Virus record (IMG/VR): IMGVR_UViG_3300009180_000049
Span: 1-55,720 of that record
Origin: a virus
Reading direction: 5' to 3' (one strand)
Length of the DNA: 55,720 bases
The position numbers and the translations under genes are program-made. Under the pieces are notes generated by a model that saw only the letters and a program-made list of their open reading frames with translations, was not told where the DNA came from and ran no database searches. Position 1 is the first letter of the stretch, and each line of letters begins with the position of its first letter. Shown here piece after piece: positions 7,304 to 16,533 of the stretch.

Positions 7304-8058
7304 GTTTATTTGAAGAATTAATTGAAGATAAAAAAGGTGATAAGAAAATTATCAAATCTTTTAAATCTAAAGATACCTTATCTAATCAAATTTTTGAGGG
7401 GGATAAAGGTAAATTTTTGATGCGTGATGATATTAAAATCGCATTATTAAAAATTTCGGATGACTTTATTGAATCCCTTGGAGTTGAATTTTTCATACAC
7501 GATATTGTTTTAACTGGTTCATTGGCTAATTACAATTGGTCAAATTTTTCCGATGTTGACCTACATATTGTAATTGATTATAAAGAATCTAAATACAATT
7601 CTGAAATTCTTAAAGAGTTTTTTGATGCTAAAAAGAATATTTGGAATGAAAAACATGATATCGTAATTAAAGGATATGACGTTGAATTATACGTACAAGA
7701 CGTCAATGAAGAACACGTTTCATCTGGCGTTTATTCTATCTTACATAACAAATGGATTATTGAACCTGAACAAAAGAACCCTAATATTGATGATAGAATG
7801 ATTCTTCAAAAGGGAGAGGAGTATATAAAGAAAATAGATAAAATCGTTGAAAAGGGGAATAAGGGTGTGGACGTATTAAATGATATTGAGAACATCAGAG
7901 CTAAGATTAAATCGTTTAGACAAAGTGGATTAGATTCAGGTGGGGAGTACTCTTACGAGAATCTAACATTCAAATTATTAAGACGAAACGGATACATTGG
8001 GAAATTATTAAAACTTAAAATAACACTAACAGATAAAAAATTGTCTGTAGAACAATAA
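7300..8058 (+). CDS. Nucleotidyltransferase-fold protein
   Basis: The 252-aa protein has the core signature of the DNA polymerase beta-like/MNT nucleotidyltransferase fold: VLTGSLANYNW (G73, S74) followed by SDVDLHIVI (D85, D87), and a third possible acidic residue in YDVELYV. Members transfer a nucleotide to RNA, proteins or small molecules; the target cannot be told. The C-terminal half (about 140-252) is helical and charged. It overlaps KTSC copy 2 by 4 bases and is 70 bases from the next operon. The fold call is fairly safe; the acceptor is unknown. Confidence 0.75.
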   Translation: MSLFEELIEDKKGDKKIIKSFKSKDTLSNQIFEGDKGKFLMRDDIKIALLKISDDFIESLGVEFFIHDIVLTGSLANYNWSNFSDVDLHIVIDYKESKYNSEILKEFFDAKKNIWNEKHDIVIKGYDVELYVQDVNEEHVSSGVYSILHNKWIIEPEQKNPNIDDRMILQKGEEYIKKIDKIVEKGNKGVDVLNDIENIRAKIKSFRQSGLDSGGEYSYENLTFKLLRRNGYIGKLLKLKITLTDKKLSVEQ

Positions 8059-8087
8059 CTATACCTATTTTTTTCTATATATCTATG

Positions 8088-8095
8088 TATTTATA
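8088..8095 (+). promoter_or_regulatory. Late promoter element TATTTATA upstream of the acidic head-associated operon
   Basis: The octamer TATTTATA, preceded by TG and followed by GGATAA, lies 33 bases before the ATG at 8129. Confidence 0.55.
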
Positions 8096-8128
8096 GGATA
8101 AGAATAAGTATATCTAACAATTTATAAA

Positions 8129-9103
8129 ATGGCAGAAATAAAACCACTTGGTAGTGAAAAACTTAACTCAGATGAGAAATTAAAAAGGATTCTTGAGTTA
8201 ACATACTACAACAATAATAAGAAATCATCATCTATGAAGGCTGAATTAGTTCAGGAATCAAAAACAGGTGGTGTATATGGTATTGTGAGAGAGAAAGACG
8301 CATACTATGTTAAAAGAGGTTTAAATGAGCAATCGCTTGATTATATCGGTGGAATGTTTATGAAAAACAAAAACAAATTTTCATCTTATGGTGATGCTTT
8401 TAAGAGACTTGAATTGTTAAAAGGTCAAGACGAATTACAAGAAGCAACAAAGTATGTTTTAAAACAAAACAAACCACAAGAAGAAATGCCAATGCCAGAA
8501 CCATCTATGGATGCTCCTGAGGCACCTGTGGACGATATGTCAACTCAACCAGCACCCGATGCTGCACCAACAGATGGCGGTTCTGTACCTTCAGAAACAC
8601 CTCCAACAGATGGTGGAGAAGATATGGGAAAACGTTCAAGTTATATGGCTGAAGCTCAAAAATATGCGGGTAAATTAGGTCAAGAATTAAGAGATTTACA
8701 TGATAGAATGGAAAGTGACGATATCAAATATATTTTAAATATGATTATTTCGGCGGTTGATTTGGATAAATTATCTGATGAAGATATTGAAGATGTTGCT
8801 AAGAAATTTGAAAGAGAGGAAGAAGAAGGTGGAATGGGGTCAGAAGAACCAAGTGCGGAAGTTCCTTCTGAGGAACCGGCTGTAGAACCTGAAGCTGAAA
8901 TGGGTGAATACGATGCTATGGGTTCATTAGAAGAATTTGTTGAAACCCCAATGGACACAGATGAAATTGATTTATCAAAATACTCAATTAAAGAAACAGG
9001 TGACGAATATAACGAAGATAATATTCAAGAACTTGATTTAGATGAAATCAAGAATGAAATCAATAGTAGTATTAGTCAAACTTTACACAAATACTTTAAA
9101 TAA
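8129..9103 (+). CDS. Acidic, proline-rich hypothetical protein, probably head-associated
   Basis: The 324 residues divide into an N-terminal globular part (about 1-110, ending in YVLKQNK), a linker rich in P, E, M, D and A (about 115-170), a helical part (YMAEAQKYAGKL, LRDLHDRM) and a strongly acidic C-terminus with EEPSAEVPSEEP repeats. No family is recognised. It starts a late operon, abuts the next gene (TAA then ATG with no gap) and lies upstream of terminase and portal. The acidic, low-complexity build resembles scaffold or internal head proteins, but that is inference. Confidence 0.65.
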   Translation: MAEIKPLGSEKLNSDEKLKRILELTYYNNNKKSSSMKAELVQESKTGGVYGIVREKDAYYVKRGLNEQSLDYIGGMFMKNKNKFSSYGDAFKRLELLKGQDELQEATKYVLKQNKPQEEMPMPEPSMDAPEAPVDDMSTQPAPDAAPTDGGSVPSETPPTDGGEDMGKRSSYMAEAQKYAGKLGQELRDLHDRMESDDIKYILNMIISAVDLDKLSDEDIEDVAKKFEREEEEGGMGSEEPSAEVPSEEPAVEPEAEMGEYDAMGSLEEFVETPMDTDEIDLSKYSIKETGDEYNEDNIQELDLDEIKNEINSSISQTLHKYFK

Positions 9104-9505
9104 ATGCATCTTATATATGTCAATGAAATCGGTTCGGATTACAAAGGTCAAAAACAGTACGAATTCGTATTTAGTGAAAGTACCGAAATTGACATGGGAG
9201 ATTGGTTTGCAATACCTGCATCGTCTGTCTCAAGGTCTAAATCACCTGACGTCGAATATGTTGATGTAGTTGGATTATTAAAAGATACAGATTTACAATT
9301 AGAACTTATACAAAACTCCGATTTTTTCGGAGTTATTGATGCCGTAGATGGTGTAATATCATTGGCATGGGAAAAGTTCGATTTTGATAACGAATTTGAA
9401 AGATTAACATTTAAATTCGGGGAACCAATTGAATCTGTCACAAAAAAATTAAAAAATAGGAATTATAGTTTATTAAACGAAGAAATTAAAATCAAAGAAT
9501 TATGA
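9104..9505 (+). CDS. Hypothetical protein, 133 aa
   Basis: A small, soluble-looking acidic protein with mixed alpha/beta character. It has no recognised motif. It begins directly after the stop of the preceding gene and overlaps the next by ATGA, so it is in the middle of a tightly coupled late operon. This context makes a structural or assembly role likely. There is no signal or membrane segment. Confidence 0.65.
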   Translation: MHLIYVNEIGSDYKGQKQYEFVFSESTEIDMGDWFAIPASSVSRSKSPDVEYVDVVGLLKDTDLQLELIQNSDFFGVIDAVDGVISLAWEKFDFDNEFERLTFKFGEPIESVTKKLKNRNYSLLNEEIKIKEL

Positions 9506-10677
9506 AAAGAGACGTTATAGTTAGTCAGTTAATCAAAGAAGGATTTTCTGAAAAAACATTGGTTAGATTTAGTGATAAACAACTTTCAGATTTACATGAA
9601 AGAATTGTTATTGATGCTGACAAATTAAAAACAGATCAAAAATTAAAAGATTTGGCAAATGACCCAAATACTGAGGTTGAGGTTGAAGAGGAATTAAAGG
9701 GTAAACAAAAGAACATTGATAAAAACCATAACGGTGAAATTGATGCTGAGGACTTTGCAATTTTAAACAAAGAAAAGAAAGGTGAAGCTAAAGAAGATGT
9801 AAATGAGGCTGATATGGGTTTAACCGTAAAAGGTTCAAAATCAAGTAGTACCTCTCTATTTGGAGGAACACCTAAAAAATCAAGTTCTCCTAAAAAGAAA
9901 TCTACACCAAAGAAAAAAGAAGAAGGTGAAACTGAAGAGGGAGAAGTGGATGAATCATTAAATGGTCTTATGCTTGGTGTAATTAAAGATAAATTAAGTA
10001 AAGATTTAGGTAGAGAACCTGAGGACCACGAAATCGATAAAGCACATGAAGATTTTGTCAATAGTTGGAAAAAAGACAACGAATCAAAAGAAAGAATGAA
10101 AAAAAATCCTTATAAACCAGAAAAACGACCTAGTCCAAATTTTAACGGTCATAAAAAGAAAAAAGAAGAAGATGTGGAAGAAGGTGATTATCACAATGAA
10201 AGAAGTGAAAAGGCGTTAGAGAAATCTAAAGAAGATTTTCCACAACTTAAAAATATTAAAAAATGTGATGATTGTGGAAAGGTGGAATCTAAATGTAAGT
10301 GTAAAAAAGAAGATATTAAAGAAGTAAAAAATTGGGTTAAAGGTTTGGTAGAGAATAAAGAATTTCATAGTTTTACGTCTAAAAGCGAAATTATGGAACT
10401 TATCCAAACTAAACTTACCGAGTCAAATACAATGGTTCAACACGGACCTAAAGTTAAAAAGGGACACAACGGTATTCCTGAGTTTATGTCATATGATGCA
10501 ATTGTAGATGCTGAACCAAAAACAGCACCAAGTAAACCTGCACCACAAACAAAACCAGGTACAAGACCTACACCGACAAGAAGAGAAGACCCAAGAAAAA
10601 CTCCTTTTAAACAACCTGGCCCGGGACCAAACCCAAAACCAAAGGCTAAAATGGCGGAAGAAAAAAAAGTTAACTAA
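9502..10677 (+). CDS. Hypothetical protein with an EF-hand-like loop and a four-cysteine knuckle
   Basis: The 391-aa protein is very rich in K and E. Residues 73-84 read D-x-N-x-N-G-E-I-D-x-x-D (within DKNHNGEIDAEDF), an almost ideal EF-hand or dockerin calcium loop. Residues 255-267 hold C-x2-C-x6-C-x-C (CDDCGKVESKCKC), a possible zinc knuckle. Around residues 115-135 is a lysine/serine/proline-rich stretch, and the last 50 residues are rich in proline and lysine. The N-terminus (VSQLIKEGFSE) contains IKE and has a tag-like look. The gene is coupled by 4-base overlap to the one before. Metal binding is inferred; the family is unknown. Confidence 0.65.
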   Translation: MKRDVIVSQLIKEGFSEKTLVRFSDKQLSDLHERIVIDADKLKTDQKLKDLANDPNTEVEVEEELKGKQKNIDKNHNGEIDAEDFAILNKEKKGEAKEDVNEADMGLTVKGSKSSSTSLFGGTPKKSSSPKKKSTPKKKEEGETEEGEVDESLNGLMLGVIKDKLSKDLGREPEDHEIDKAHEDFVNSWKKDNESKERMKKNPYKPEKRPSPNFNGHKKKKEEDVEEGDYHNERSEKALEKSKEDFPQLKNIKKCDDCGKVESKCKCKKEDIKEVKNWVKGLVENKEFHSFTSKSEIMELIQTKLTESNTMVQHGPKVKKGHNGIPEFMSYDAIVDAEPKTAPSKPAPQTKPGTRPTPTRREDPRKTPFKQPGPGPNPKPKAKMAEEKKVN

Positions 10678-10679
10678 TA

Positions 10680-12077
10680 ATGAGAATATCTAAGAAAAAA
10701 CTCTTATCTTTAATCAAAGAAAATTTGAACGAAATGCCGATGGACTTTGATTCACAAGATAGACCTGACCAAGGGGTACAAGATAAATTATCATCGGGAG
10801 AAACTCCGTTGAAAAAAATACCATTACCACAGACGGGAAATGAACCTAATAAGAACTTCCAAGAACTTTTAGCTTCAGAAAGATATAAACAAGTTGTTGA
10901 GAAAATGAGACAATATACGGGTACCAATTCAACTATAAGTGGTATGCAAGGTATGAGCCCATTGATGCAACAAATGATGAGTGCTCATAATCAAATTTTA
11001 TCGTTTGAACAAAATCATAGAAGAGAATTGGAAGCGTTAGCGGTAGATTTAGTTAAAAAAGAATTAGGTATTCCAGAAGGTTCAGTTCAATATGATGCAA
11101 GAATTATTGGTATGGGTGAATTTAACCCTGAAGATTTTGGTCATGATGAGGAAGAACAAGGTGGTGACGAAGAGGGTGGTGAAGAGGAAATGAATTTTGG
11201 TAATGAAATTGAAATCGTTAATGATTTAGAAAATCTTAATTTAGAGAAAGCAAAAAGAAGATTTATTAATACAATTATACAGGGGGCATCTAAAAGAGGT
11301 CACTATATGTATCATTATGTTGAAGATAGAGTTAGAGAAATTGTGGGTAATGATAGAATCATTGGATTGTACGGTATTATGATGTCAGTAAATGACGCAT
11401 TATATTGGCAATTACCTGATGAAACTATGAAATCAATGGGACAGGCGGGTGCGATTGCAGGTAGAGAAGATGTTGATAGACAAACAGACCCACCAACGGT
11501 TAAAGCAAGAGCGGTAAACTTTCCAGTTTTAATACATGAATTAATTAAAGGAACATTAGAGTTGGTTGCATTACACGGTAGAAAAAGAGATGAAGAAGGT
11601 AATGAAGAAGATTTTACAGCAATTGAAGATAGTGAAGATACATTAGAAAAAGAAATGTGGGATTTACGTTTAGGACCTGTAATTTGGGATAGAATTAGGT
11701 CTAAATTTCCTGAAGATGTATTAACTGACGAAACAAAATCAATTATTCAATTAATGGTTTTCCAACATATTTTCAAAAAACCAGCAAAAGAGTTTTTAGT
11801 GTTTATGAAGGAAGTTGTTTCTAACTCTGAAAGTGGAAATCGTTTAATGGAAACTTTAGTAAGAGCAATTGAAGAAGACATTAACAATTACGATTACGAA
11901 CAGACAATGGCGGAATTTGATGAGGATTTAAATAATGTTTCCGATGAAACAGATAACAATGAATTAAAAGATTTTATATCAGGAATACCTGGTATTAGTT
12001 TATCTAATGATAATGACGAAGAGGATGACGATGATGACCTCTTTAAAGAGTTAGGTTTAGATAGACCTACGAAATAA
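10680..12077 (+). CDS. Hypothetical head-associated protein with an N-terminal tag, 465 aa
   Basis: The N-terminus ISKKKLLSLIKENLNEM resembles short tags at the ends of several other proteins in this window and contains IKE, an (I/L)xE cleavage consensus of T4-like prohead proteases. Residues 150-170 and 440-460 are very acidic; the middle (about 190-420) is a well-behaved mixed domain with conserved-looking tryptophans (LYWQLPDE, MWDLRLGPVIWDRI). I recognise no family. It is the last gene before a strong terminator and terminase. The start is TAATAATG, two bases after the previous stop. Confidence 0.65.
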   Translation: MRISKKKLLSLIKENLNEMPMDFDSQDRPDQGVQDKLSSGETPLKKIPLPQTGNEPNKNFQELLASERYKQVVEKMRQYTGTNSTISGMQGMSPLMQQMMSAHNQILSFEQNHRRELEALAVDLVKKELGIPEGSVQYDARIIGMGEFNPEDFGHDEEEQGGDEEGGEEEMNFGNEIEIVNDLENLNLEKAKRRFINTIIQGASKRGHYMYHYVEDRVREIVGNDRIIGLYGIMMSVNDALYWQLPDETMKSMGQAGAIAGREDVDRQTDPPTVKARAVNFPVLIHELIKGTLELVALHGRKRDEEGNEEDFTAIEDSEDTLEKEMWDLRLGPVIWDRIRSKFPEDVLTDETKSIIQLMVFQHIFKKPAKEFLVFMKEVVSNSESGNRLMETLVRAIEEDINNYDYEQTMAEFDEDLNNVSDETDNNELKDFISGIPGISLSNDNDEEDDDDDLFKELGLDRPTK

Positions 12078-12081
12078 TACA

Positions 12082-12110
12082 AAGGTGGTTTACAATAACC
12101 ACCTTTTTTT
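12082..12110 (+). terminator. Strong intrinsic terminator before terminase
   Basis: A perfect nine-base stem AAGGTGGTT/AACCACCTT (12082-12090 and 12097-12105), six-base loop, then seven T. It ends the 8129-12077 operon. Confidence 0.9.
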
Positions 12111-12111
12111 G

Positions 12112-12119
12112 TATTTATA
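12112..12119 (+). promoter_or_regulatory. Late promoter element TATTTATA for terminase
   Basis: The octamer, preceded by TG, sits between the terminator and the ATG, with only 5 bases to the start codon at 12125. Confidence 0.6.
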
Positions 12120-12124
12120 CATAT

Positions 12125-13900
12125 ATGAATACCAGAGCAGAACAATTAATGGAGTATGCTAAGATTATTAAAGATACCCCATACGCCCTTAGAACATACC
12201 TTCAAACGTTTGACAATACACAGAAGAAGTATGTCCCGATGGATTTGTTTGAGGACCAAATTCAATTAATTAACGATTACGAAAATTACAACGAAAACAT
12301 TACAAGAAAGTATAGACAAGCTGGAGTTACAACTGTAACTGCAGCATGGTTATCAAAAAAATTACAATTAGCAAAACCTGATAATCCTGAAAGGGTTCTA
12401 CTTATCGCGAACAAACGTGATACCGCGGTGGAGATGGCTAATAAGGTTAGACATTTCATAGAACAATGGCCTGATTGGATTAATGTTGGGTTCTCACCTG
12501 ATAAAAACTCAGAAAGTAGATTTAGATTAAATAATGGTTGTGAGGTTAAGGCGGTTGCAACATCGGCGGATGCCCTTCGTGGTTATACACCTACCATACT
12601 TGTATTTGATGAGGCTGCATATATTGAAGCGGGTGATGATTTTTGGGCGGCATCTATGGCATCCCTATCAACGGGTGGTAAGATTATTCTTATCTCCACA
12701 CCAAATGGTTATGATGCTATCTATTACGGTGTTTACGACCAAGCATTACGTGGAATCAATGATTTCCATATAACTGATTTAAGATGGTTTAAAGACCCTC
12801 GTTACACCAAAGATTTACGTTGGGTTAAATGTCAAGACATCTGTCACTACATGTTGAATAGAGAACAATATAATGATGATGAAGTTGTTCTACATGATTT
12901 TGATATGAAAGAGTACAATAAACTAATTGAGGATGGTTATAAACCATTTTCATCTTGGTTTGAATCAATGTCTAAAAAATTCAAATACGATAGACGTAAA
13001 ATTGCTCAGGAGTTGGAATGTGATTTCTTAGGTTCAGGTGATGGGGTTATACCTACTGATATTCAAGAGAACATAGCAAAAAATATGATTCGTATTCCTA
13101 AAGAAAAATACATGCAAGGTACTTTCTGGCAATGGAAAGAACCAATTGAAGGTCATCGTTATATTATGGGTGTGGATGTTAGTAGAGGGGATAGTGAGGA
13201 CTTTTCATCAATTAATATTATTGATTTTGACGATAGAGAACAAGTTGTTGAATATATTGGTAAAATACCTCCAGATGATTTGGCGAATATAGCATACAAA
13301 TGGGGTATTTTATATGACGCTTTCATTGTAATTGATATCACAGGTGGTATGGGAGTTGCAACATCTAGAAAGTTACAAGAAATGAATTATAAAAGTTTAT
13401 TCATTGATGGTATTAACACACAGAACATTTGGGAATACAATAAAAAGGCTTTAGATAAAATACCAGGAATTAGTTTTAACAATAAAAGAACCCAAATCGT
13501 GGCGGCCTTTGAAGAACAACTTAGAAAAGGATTTTTAGTAAGGTCTAGTAGATTATTAAATGAACTCAATACGTTTGTTTATCTGAATGGAAGACCTGAC
13601 CATATGAAAGGAATGCACGATGACTCAATTATGAGTATGTCTATGGCATTATATGCTGGTGATATTTCATTCAATCAATTACAAAAAAATGATTCCAAAA
13701 ATAAAGCAATGATAGATTCATGGGTTATGTCTGAAAGAACTTACGAACCGGCCAAAACTCATTATTCTTATGGTTCATCTTTTGACCAAATAGGGGCTAT
13801 GGGTATGGACACTAACGACATTTATCACAAAGACAACCCAACAAACGTACCTAAAGACGCATATAAAGAACATATGTGGTTATTTGGGAAATCTAAATAA
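12125..13900 (+). CDS. terL: Terminase large subunit (gp17-like)
   Basis: The DNA packaging motor, 591 aa, close to T4 gp17. N-terminal ATPase: a Walker A-like RKYRQAGVTT at 61-70, Walker B ILVFDEAAY at 158-166 and coupling motif ISTPNG near 190-194. C-terminal RNase H-like nuclease: MGVDVSRGDSEDF at 348-360 (D351, D356), a second acidic site in VIDITGGMG and HDDSIMSMSMAL near 500. The order ATPase then nuclease, and portal directly downstream, are as in T4. It probably assembles on the portal vertex and cuts concatemeric DNA. No small terminase subunit is recognised nearby. Confidence 0.95.
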   Translation: MNTRAEQLMEYAKIIKDTPYALRTYLQTFDNTQKKYVPMDLFEDQIQLINDYENYNENITRKYRQAGVTTVTAAWLSKKLQLAKPDNPERVLLIANKRDTAVEMANKVRHFIEQWPDWINVGFSPDKNSESRFRLNNGCEVKAVATSADALRGYTPTILVFDEAAYIEAGDDFWAASMASLSTGGKIILISTPNGYDAIYYGVYDQALRGINDFHITDLRWFKDPRYTKDLRWVKCQDICHYMLNREQYNDDEVVLHDFDMKEYNKLIEDGYKPFSSWFESMSKKFKYDRRKIAQELECDFLGSGDGVIPTDIQENIAKNMIRIPKEKYMQGTFWQWKEPIEGHRYIMGVDVSRGDSEDFSSINIIDFDDREQVVEYIGKIPPDDLANIAYKWGILYDAFIVIDITGGMGVATSRKLQEMNYKSLFIDGINTQNIWEYNKKALDKIPGISFNNKRTQIVAAFEEQLRKGFLVRSSRLLNELNTFVYLNGRPDHMKGMHDDSIMSMSMALYAGDISFNQLQKNDSKNKAMIDSWVMSERTYEPAKTHYSYGSSFDQIGAMGMDTNDIYHKDNPTNVPKDAYKEHMWLFGKSK

Positions 13901-13942
13901 TATTCCAAATACCAAATATTTAGTTTATATTATAAAGAAAAG

Positions 13943-13950
13943 TATTTATA
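13943..13950 (+). promoter_or_regulatory. Late promoter element TATTTATA for the portal gene
   Basis: The octamer preceded by AG in the terminase-portal gap; only 4 bases separate it from the ATG at 13955. Confidence 0.6.
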
Positions 13951-13954
13951 TAGA

Positions 13955-15778
13955 ATGGCAAATCAAAATCCTACCGTCTTTCAGAAACTAACAAGAATGT
14001 TTGGTTTTCCGGGTCAAATTAAAGCTGATCAGGCACCATCATTTAATTTCAACAAAGATGAATTATTAAAAACGGATAGTAAAGAAGATTATGAAAAGGC
14101 AATGTTACAGGCTCAACAGAGTCAATACATTGCTGACAAGTGGACAAAATTAGATCAATCTCTTTATAATCAATCGGTTTATTATGAACCGAATAGAATG
14201 GCAGCATACTACGACTATGAATCTATGGAGTTTACTCCTGAAGTTTCAGCAGCGTTAGATATATACGCTGAAGAATCAACTACAATGTCAGAGAAGGGTG
14301 AAATCCTTACAATATATTCTGAATCAGATAGAATTAAATCAATACTTCAAGATTTATTCCACACAAAAATGGATATCAATACTAACCTACAAATGTGGGC
14401 TCGTGGTATGTCTAAGTACGGTGATGATTTTGTTTATTTAAAGATTGACCCTGAAAAAGGTATTGTTGGAGTTCAACAATTACCAAATATTGAAATTGAA
14501 AGAATCGAAGGTGCTGGAACAAAAACCGCAGGACCTCATGATATTAAAGTTCCAACACGTGAATTAAGATTTCAATGGAAGAATAAAGATTTGGAATTTC
14601 AAGCATGGGAAGTCGCTCACTTTAGATTATTAGGTGATGATAGAAAACTTCCTTATGGAACTTCTATGTTAGATAAAATTAGAAGAATTTGGAAACAACT
14701 TTTACTTGCTGAAGATGCAATGTTAATCTATAGAACATCAAGAGCACCCGAAAGACGTGTGTTTAAAATATTTGTTGGTAATATGGACGATAAAGATATT
14801 GAATCTTACGTACAAAAAGTTGCAAATAAATTTAAACGTAGTCCAATAGCCGACCCACGTAATGGTCAGGTGGATATGAGATATAATCAAATGGCAGTTG
14901 ACCAAGATTATTTTGTTCCTGTTCGTGATGCATCTCAAACAATGCCAATTGAAACTTTACCTGGTGCACAAAACTTAGGTGAAATTGCTGACATTGAATA
15001 TATTCAAAAGAAAATGTTAGCAGCACTTCGTATTCCTAAAGCATTTTTAGGATTTGAAGAAGTAGTTGGTGACGGAAAGAATCTTGCATTAATGGATATC
15101 CGTTTTGCAAGAACAATTAATAAAATACAAAAATCATTAATACAAGAGTTAAATAAAGTTGCATTAATTCATTTATATCTTTTAGGTATGGAAGATGAAT
15201 TGAATAATTTTACTTTATCATTAACTAACCCATCAGCACAATCTGATTTGTTAAGGCTTGAGCAGTGGAAGGAAAAGGTAACACTTTACAAAGATGCGAC
15301 TTCCGACCAGTCACAAGTTGGTATCTTGCCGGTGTCGCATACATGGGCAAAGAAGAATATTTTAGGGTTTAGTGACAGTGAAGTCGTACTTGATTTACAA
15401 CAACAACGTTTAGAAAGAGCTATAGGTTTTGAATTAACTAATACACAGAATATTATTAAACGATCAGGTGTGTTCGATGAGGTTGATTCCAAATACGGAA
15501 TCCCTGAAGAAGAGAGAGAAAAACTTGAAGCTGCCGGTGCATTGGGTGGTGAAAATCCTGAAGGAGGTGGTATGGATATGGGTGGCGGTGGAGCACCTGA
15601 ACCACCAGCAGCAGGTGGAGGAGAACCACCGTTAAGTGAATCTAAATCAAAGAAATCTAAAATATTAGGTATGTTAGGTGAAGAGAAAGAAGATTTTAGC
15701 TCACTATTTGATATGAAACGCGCACAACAGAATATTTATGAGATAGAGAATAAATTGAAGGATATTTTAAATGACTAA
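13955..15778 (+). CDS. Portal protein (gp20-like)
   Basis: The 607-aa portal subunit of a T4-like phage. Seen: YYDYESMEFTPEVSAALDIYAEES near 85-108, typical of this family; KLPYGTSMLDKIRRIWKQLLLAEDAMLIYR around 230-260; a DYFVPVR segment and the LPGAQNLGEIADIEYIQKKMLAALRIPKAFL core. The C-terminus is a glycine/proline-rich tail followed by a short charged segment (about 525-607) that would face the capsid interior or be processed. It forms the dodecameric DNA channel at one vertex and nucleates prohead assembly. The next gene follows after 2 bases. Confidence 0.93.
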   Translation: MANQNPTVFQKLTRMFGFPGQIKADQAPSFNFNKDELLKTDSKEDYEKAMLQAQQSQYIADKWTKLDQSLYNQSVYYEPNRMAAYYDYESMEFTPEVSAALDIYAEESTTMSEKGEILTIYSESDRIKSILQDLFHTKMDINTNLQMWARGMSKYGDDFVYLKIDPEKGIVGVQQLPNIEIERIEGAGTKTAGPHDIKVPTRELRFQWKNKDLEFQAWEVAHFRLLGDDRKLPYGTSMLDKIRRIWKQLLLAEDAMLIYRTSRAPERRVFKIFVGNMDDKDIESYVQKVANKFKRSPIADPRNGQVDMRYNQMAVDQDYFVPVRDASQTMPIETLPGAQNLGEIADIEYIQKKMLAALRIPKAFLGFEEVVGDGKNLALMDIRFARTINKIQKSLIQELNKVALIHLYLLGMEDELNNFTLSLTNPSAQSDLLRLEQWKEKVTLYKDATSDQSQVGILPVSHTWAKKNILGFSDSEVVLDLQQQRLERAIGFELTNTQNIIKRSGVFDEVDSKYGIPEEEREKLEAAGALGGENPEGGGMDMGGGGAPEPPAAGGGEPPLSESKSKKSKILGMLGEEKEDFSSLFDMKRAQQNIYEIENKLKDILND

Positions 15779-15780
15779 AA

Positions 15781-16518
15781 ATGAACAAATTCGGAACAAT
15801 AAAAAGTAAATTATTAACTAAATTAACTGAGTCTTACGCTAATGAAAATAAAGCCGAGATAAAGGATATACTAACTACAATTAAAGAAAACAAAGATTTT
15901 AAAGAAATGTATTTGTTCTATGAAGAAATTGAAAACAAATATATTGAAGATAAAGAAACTGCAAAATTATATGTCGAGGGGGTTATTGGAATCTTAAAAC
16001 AACAAATGGAAGATTTAACAACATTTTGTACATCATTAAATAAAATGATTAATGTAGAGACAATTAATGAAAATGAAATTTATAGTTCTTTAGACGTATT
16101 AATAGAAAACGATAAATTATCTAATATTGAAAAGAAAGTAATTGCAAAGAAGAAATTAGTAGAACATTTAACAACTAAAAAGGAAATAAAGGAATCTAAA
16201 GATTCAACATTAATCCCAAATGAAAATTTATTAAATGCCGTTTTAACAAATAACTTTAATGTTCTTTATTCTAATACATTATCGGAACAACAAAAAGAAG
16301 AGTTAAAGAACATCCTTTCTTTATCTCATGAAGATGTATTAACTAAAACAACTGAATTAAAGGAATCTATTATCAATCAAGTATCTACACTTATAAGTGA
16401 ATCAAATGAAACTGATTTATCAACTAAATTAAAGAAAGTGAAAGATGAGGTTAACGAAATGTTCCCATCCAAATTAAATTATTACAGATTAACAGAATTA
16501 AAAAATGGACTTAACTAA
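15781..16518 (+). CDS. Helical hypothetical protein, possible prohead core component
   Basis: The 245 residues are almost all helix-forming and charged, with coiled-coil potential throughout and no globular motif. The N-terminus FGTIKSKLLTKLTES contains LTE, matching the (I/L)xE cleavage consensus. It lies between portal and prohead protease, the place where T4 encodes the small core proteins gp67 and gp68, so a prohead core role is plausible. Position is the main evidence; sequence similarity to gp67/68 is not evident. Its last bases form one arm of a bidirectional terminator and overlap the stop of the reverse bS21 gene by 8 bases. Confidence 0.6.
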   Translation: MNKFGTIKSKLLTKLTESYANENKAEIKDILTTIKENKDFKEMYLFYEEIENKYIEDKETAKLYVEGVIGILKQQMEDLTTFCTSLNKMINVETINENEIYSSLDVLIENDKLSNIEKKVIAKKKLVEHLTTKKEIKESKDSTLIPNENLLNAVLTNNFNVLYSNTLSEQQKEELKNILSLSHEDVLTKTTELKESIINQVSTLISESNETDLSTKLKKVKDEVNEMFPSKLNYYRLTELKNGLN

Positions 16519-16533
16519 GTCCATTTCTTTTTT
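16503..16533. terminator. Bidirectional intrinsic terminator between the convergent core-protein and bS21 genes
   Basis: Arms AAATGGACT (16503-16511) and AGTCCATTT (16518-16526) with a six-base loop. A T-rich run follows on the plus side, and a run of A before the left arm gives T on the minus side. Both stop codons lie in the hairpin. Confidence 0.75.

Noticed and set aside
8680-8958. Serine-rich minus-strand frames opposite acidic proteins (also 9636-10079 and 18079-18498)
   Set aside because: The complement of GAA/GAT-rich coding DNA gives TTC/ATC/TCA codons, so open Ser/Phe-rich frames arise for free. The plus-strand genes are clearly real.
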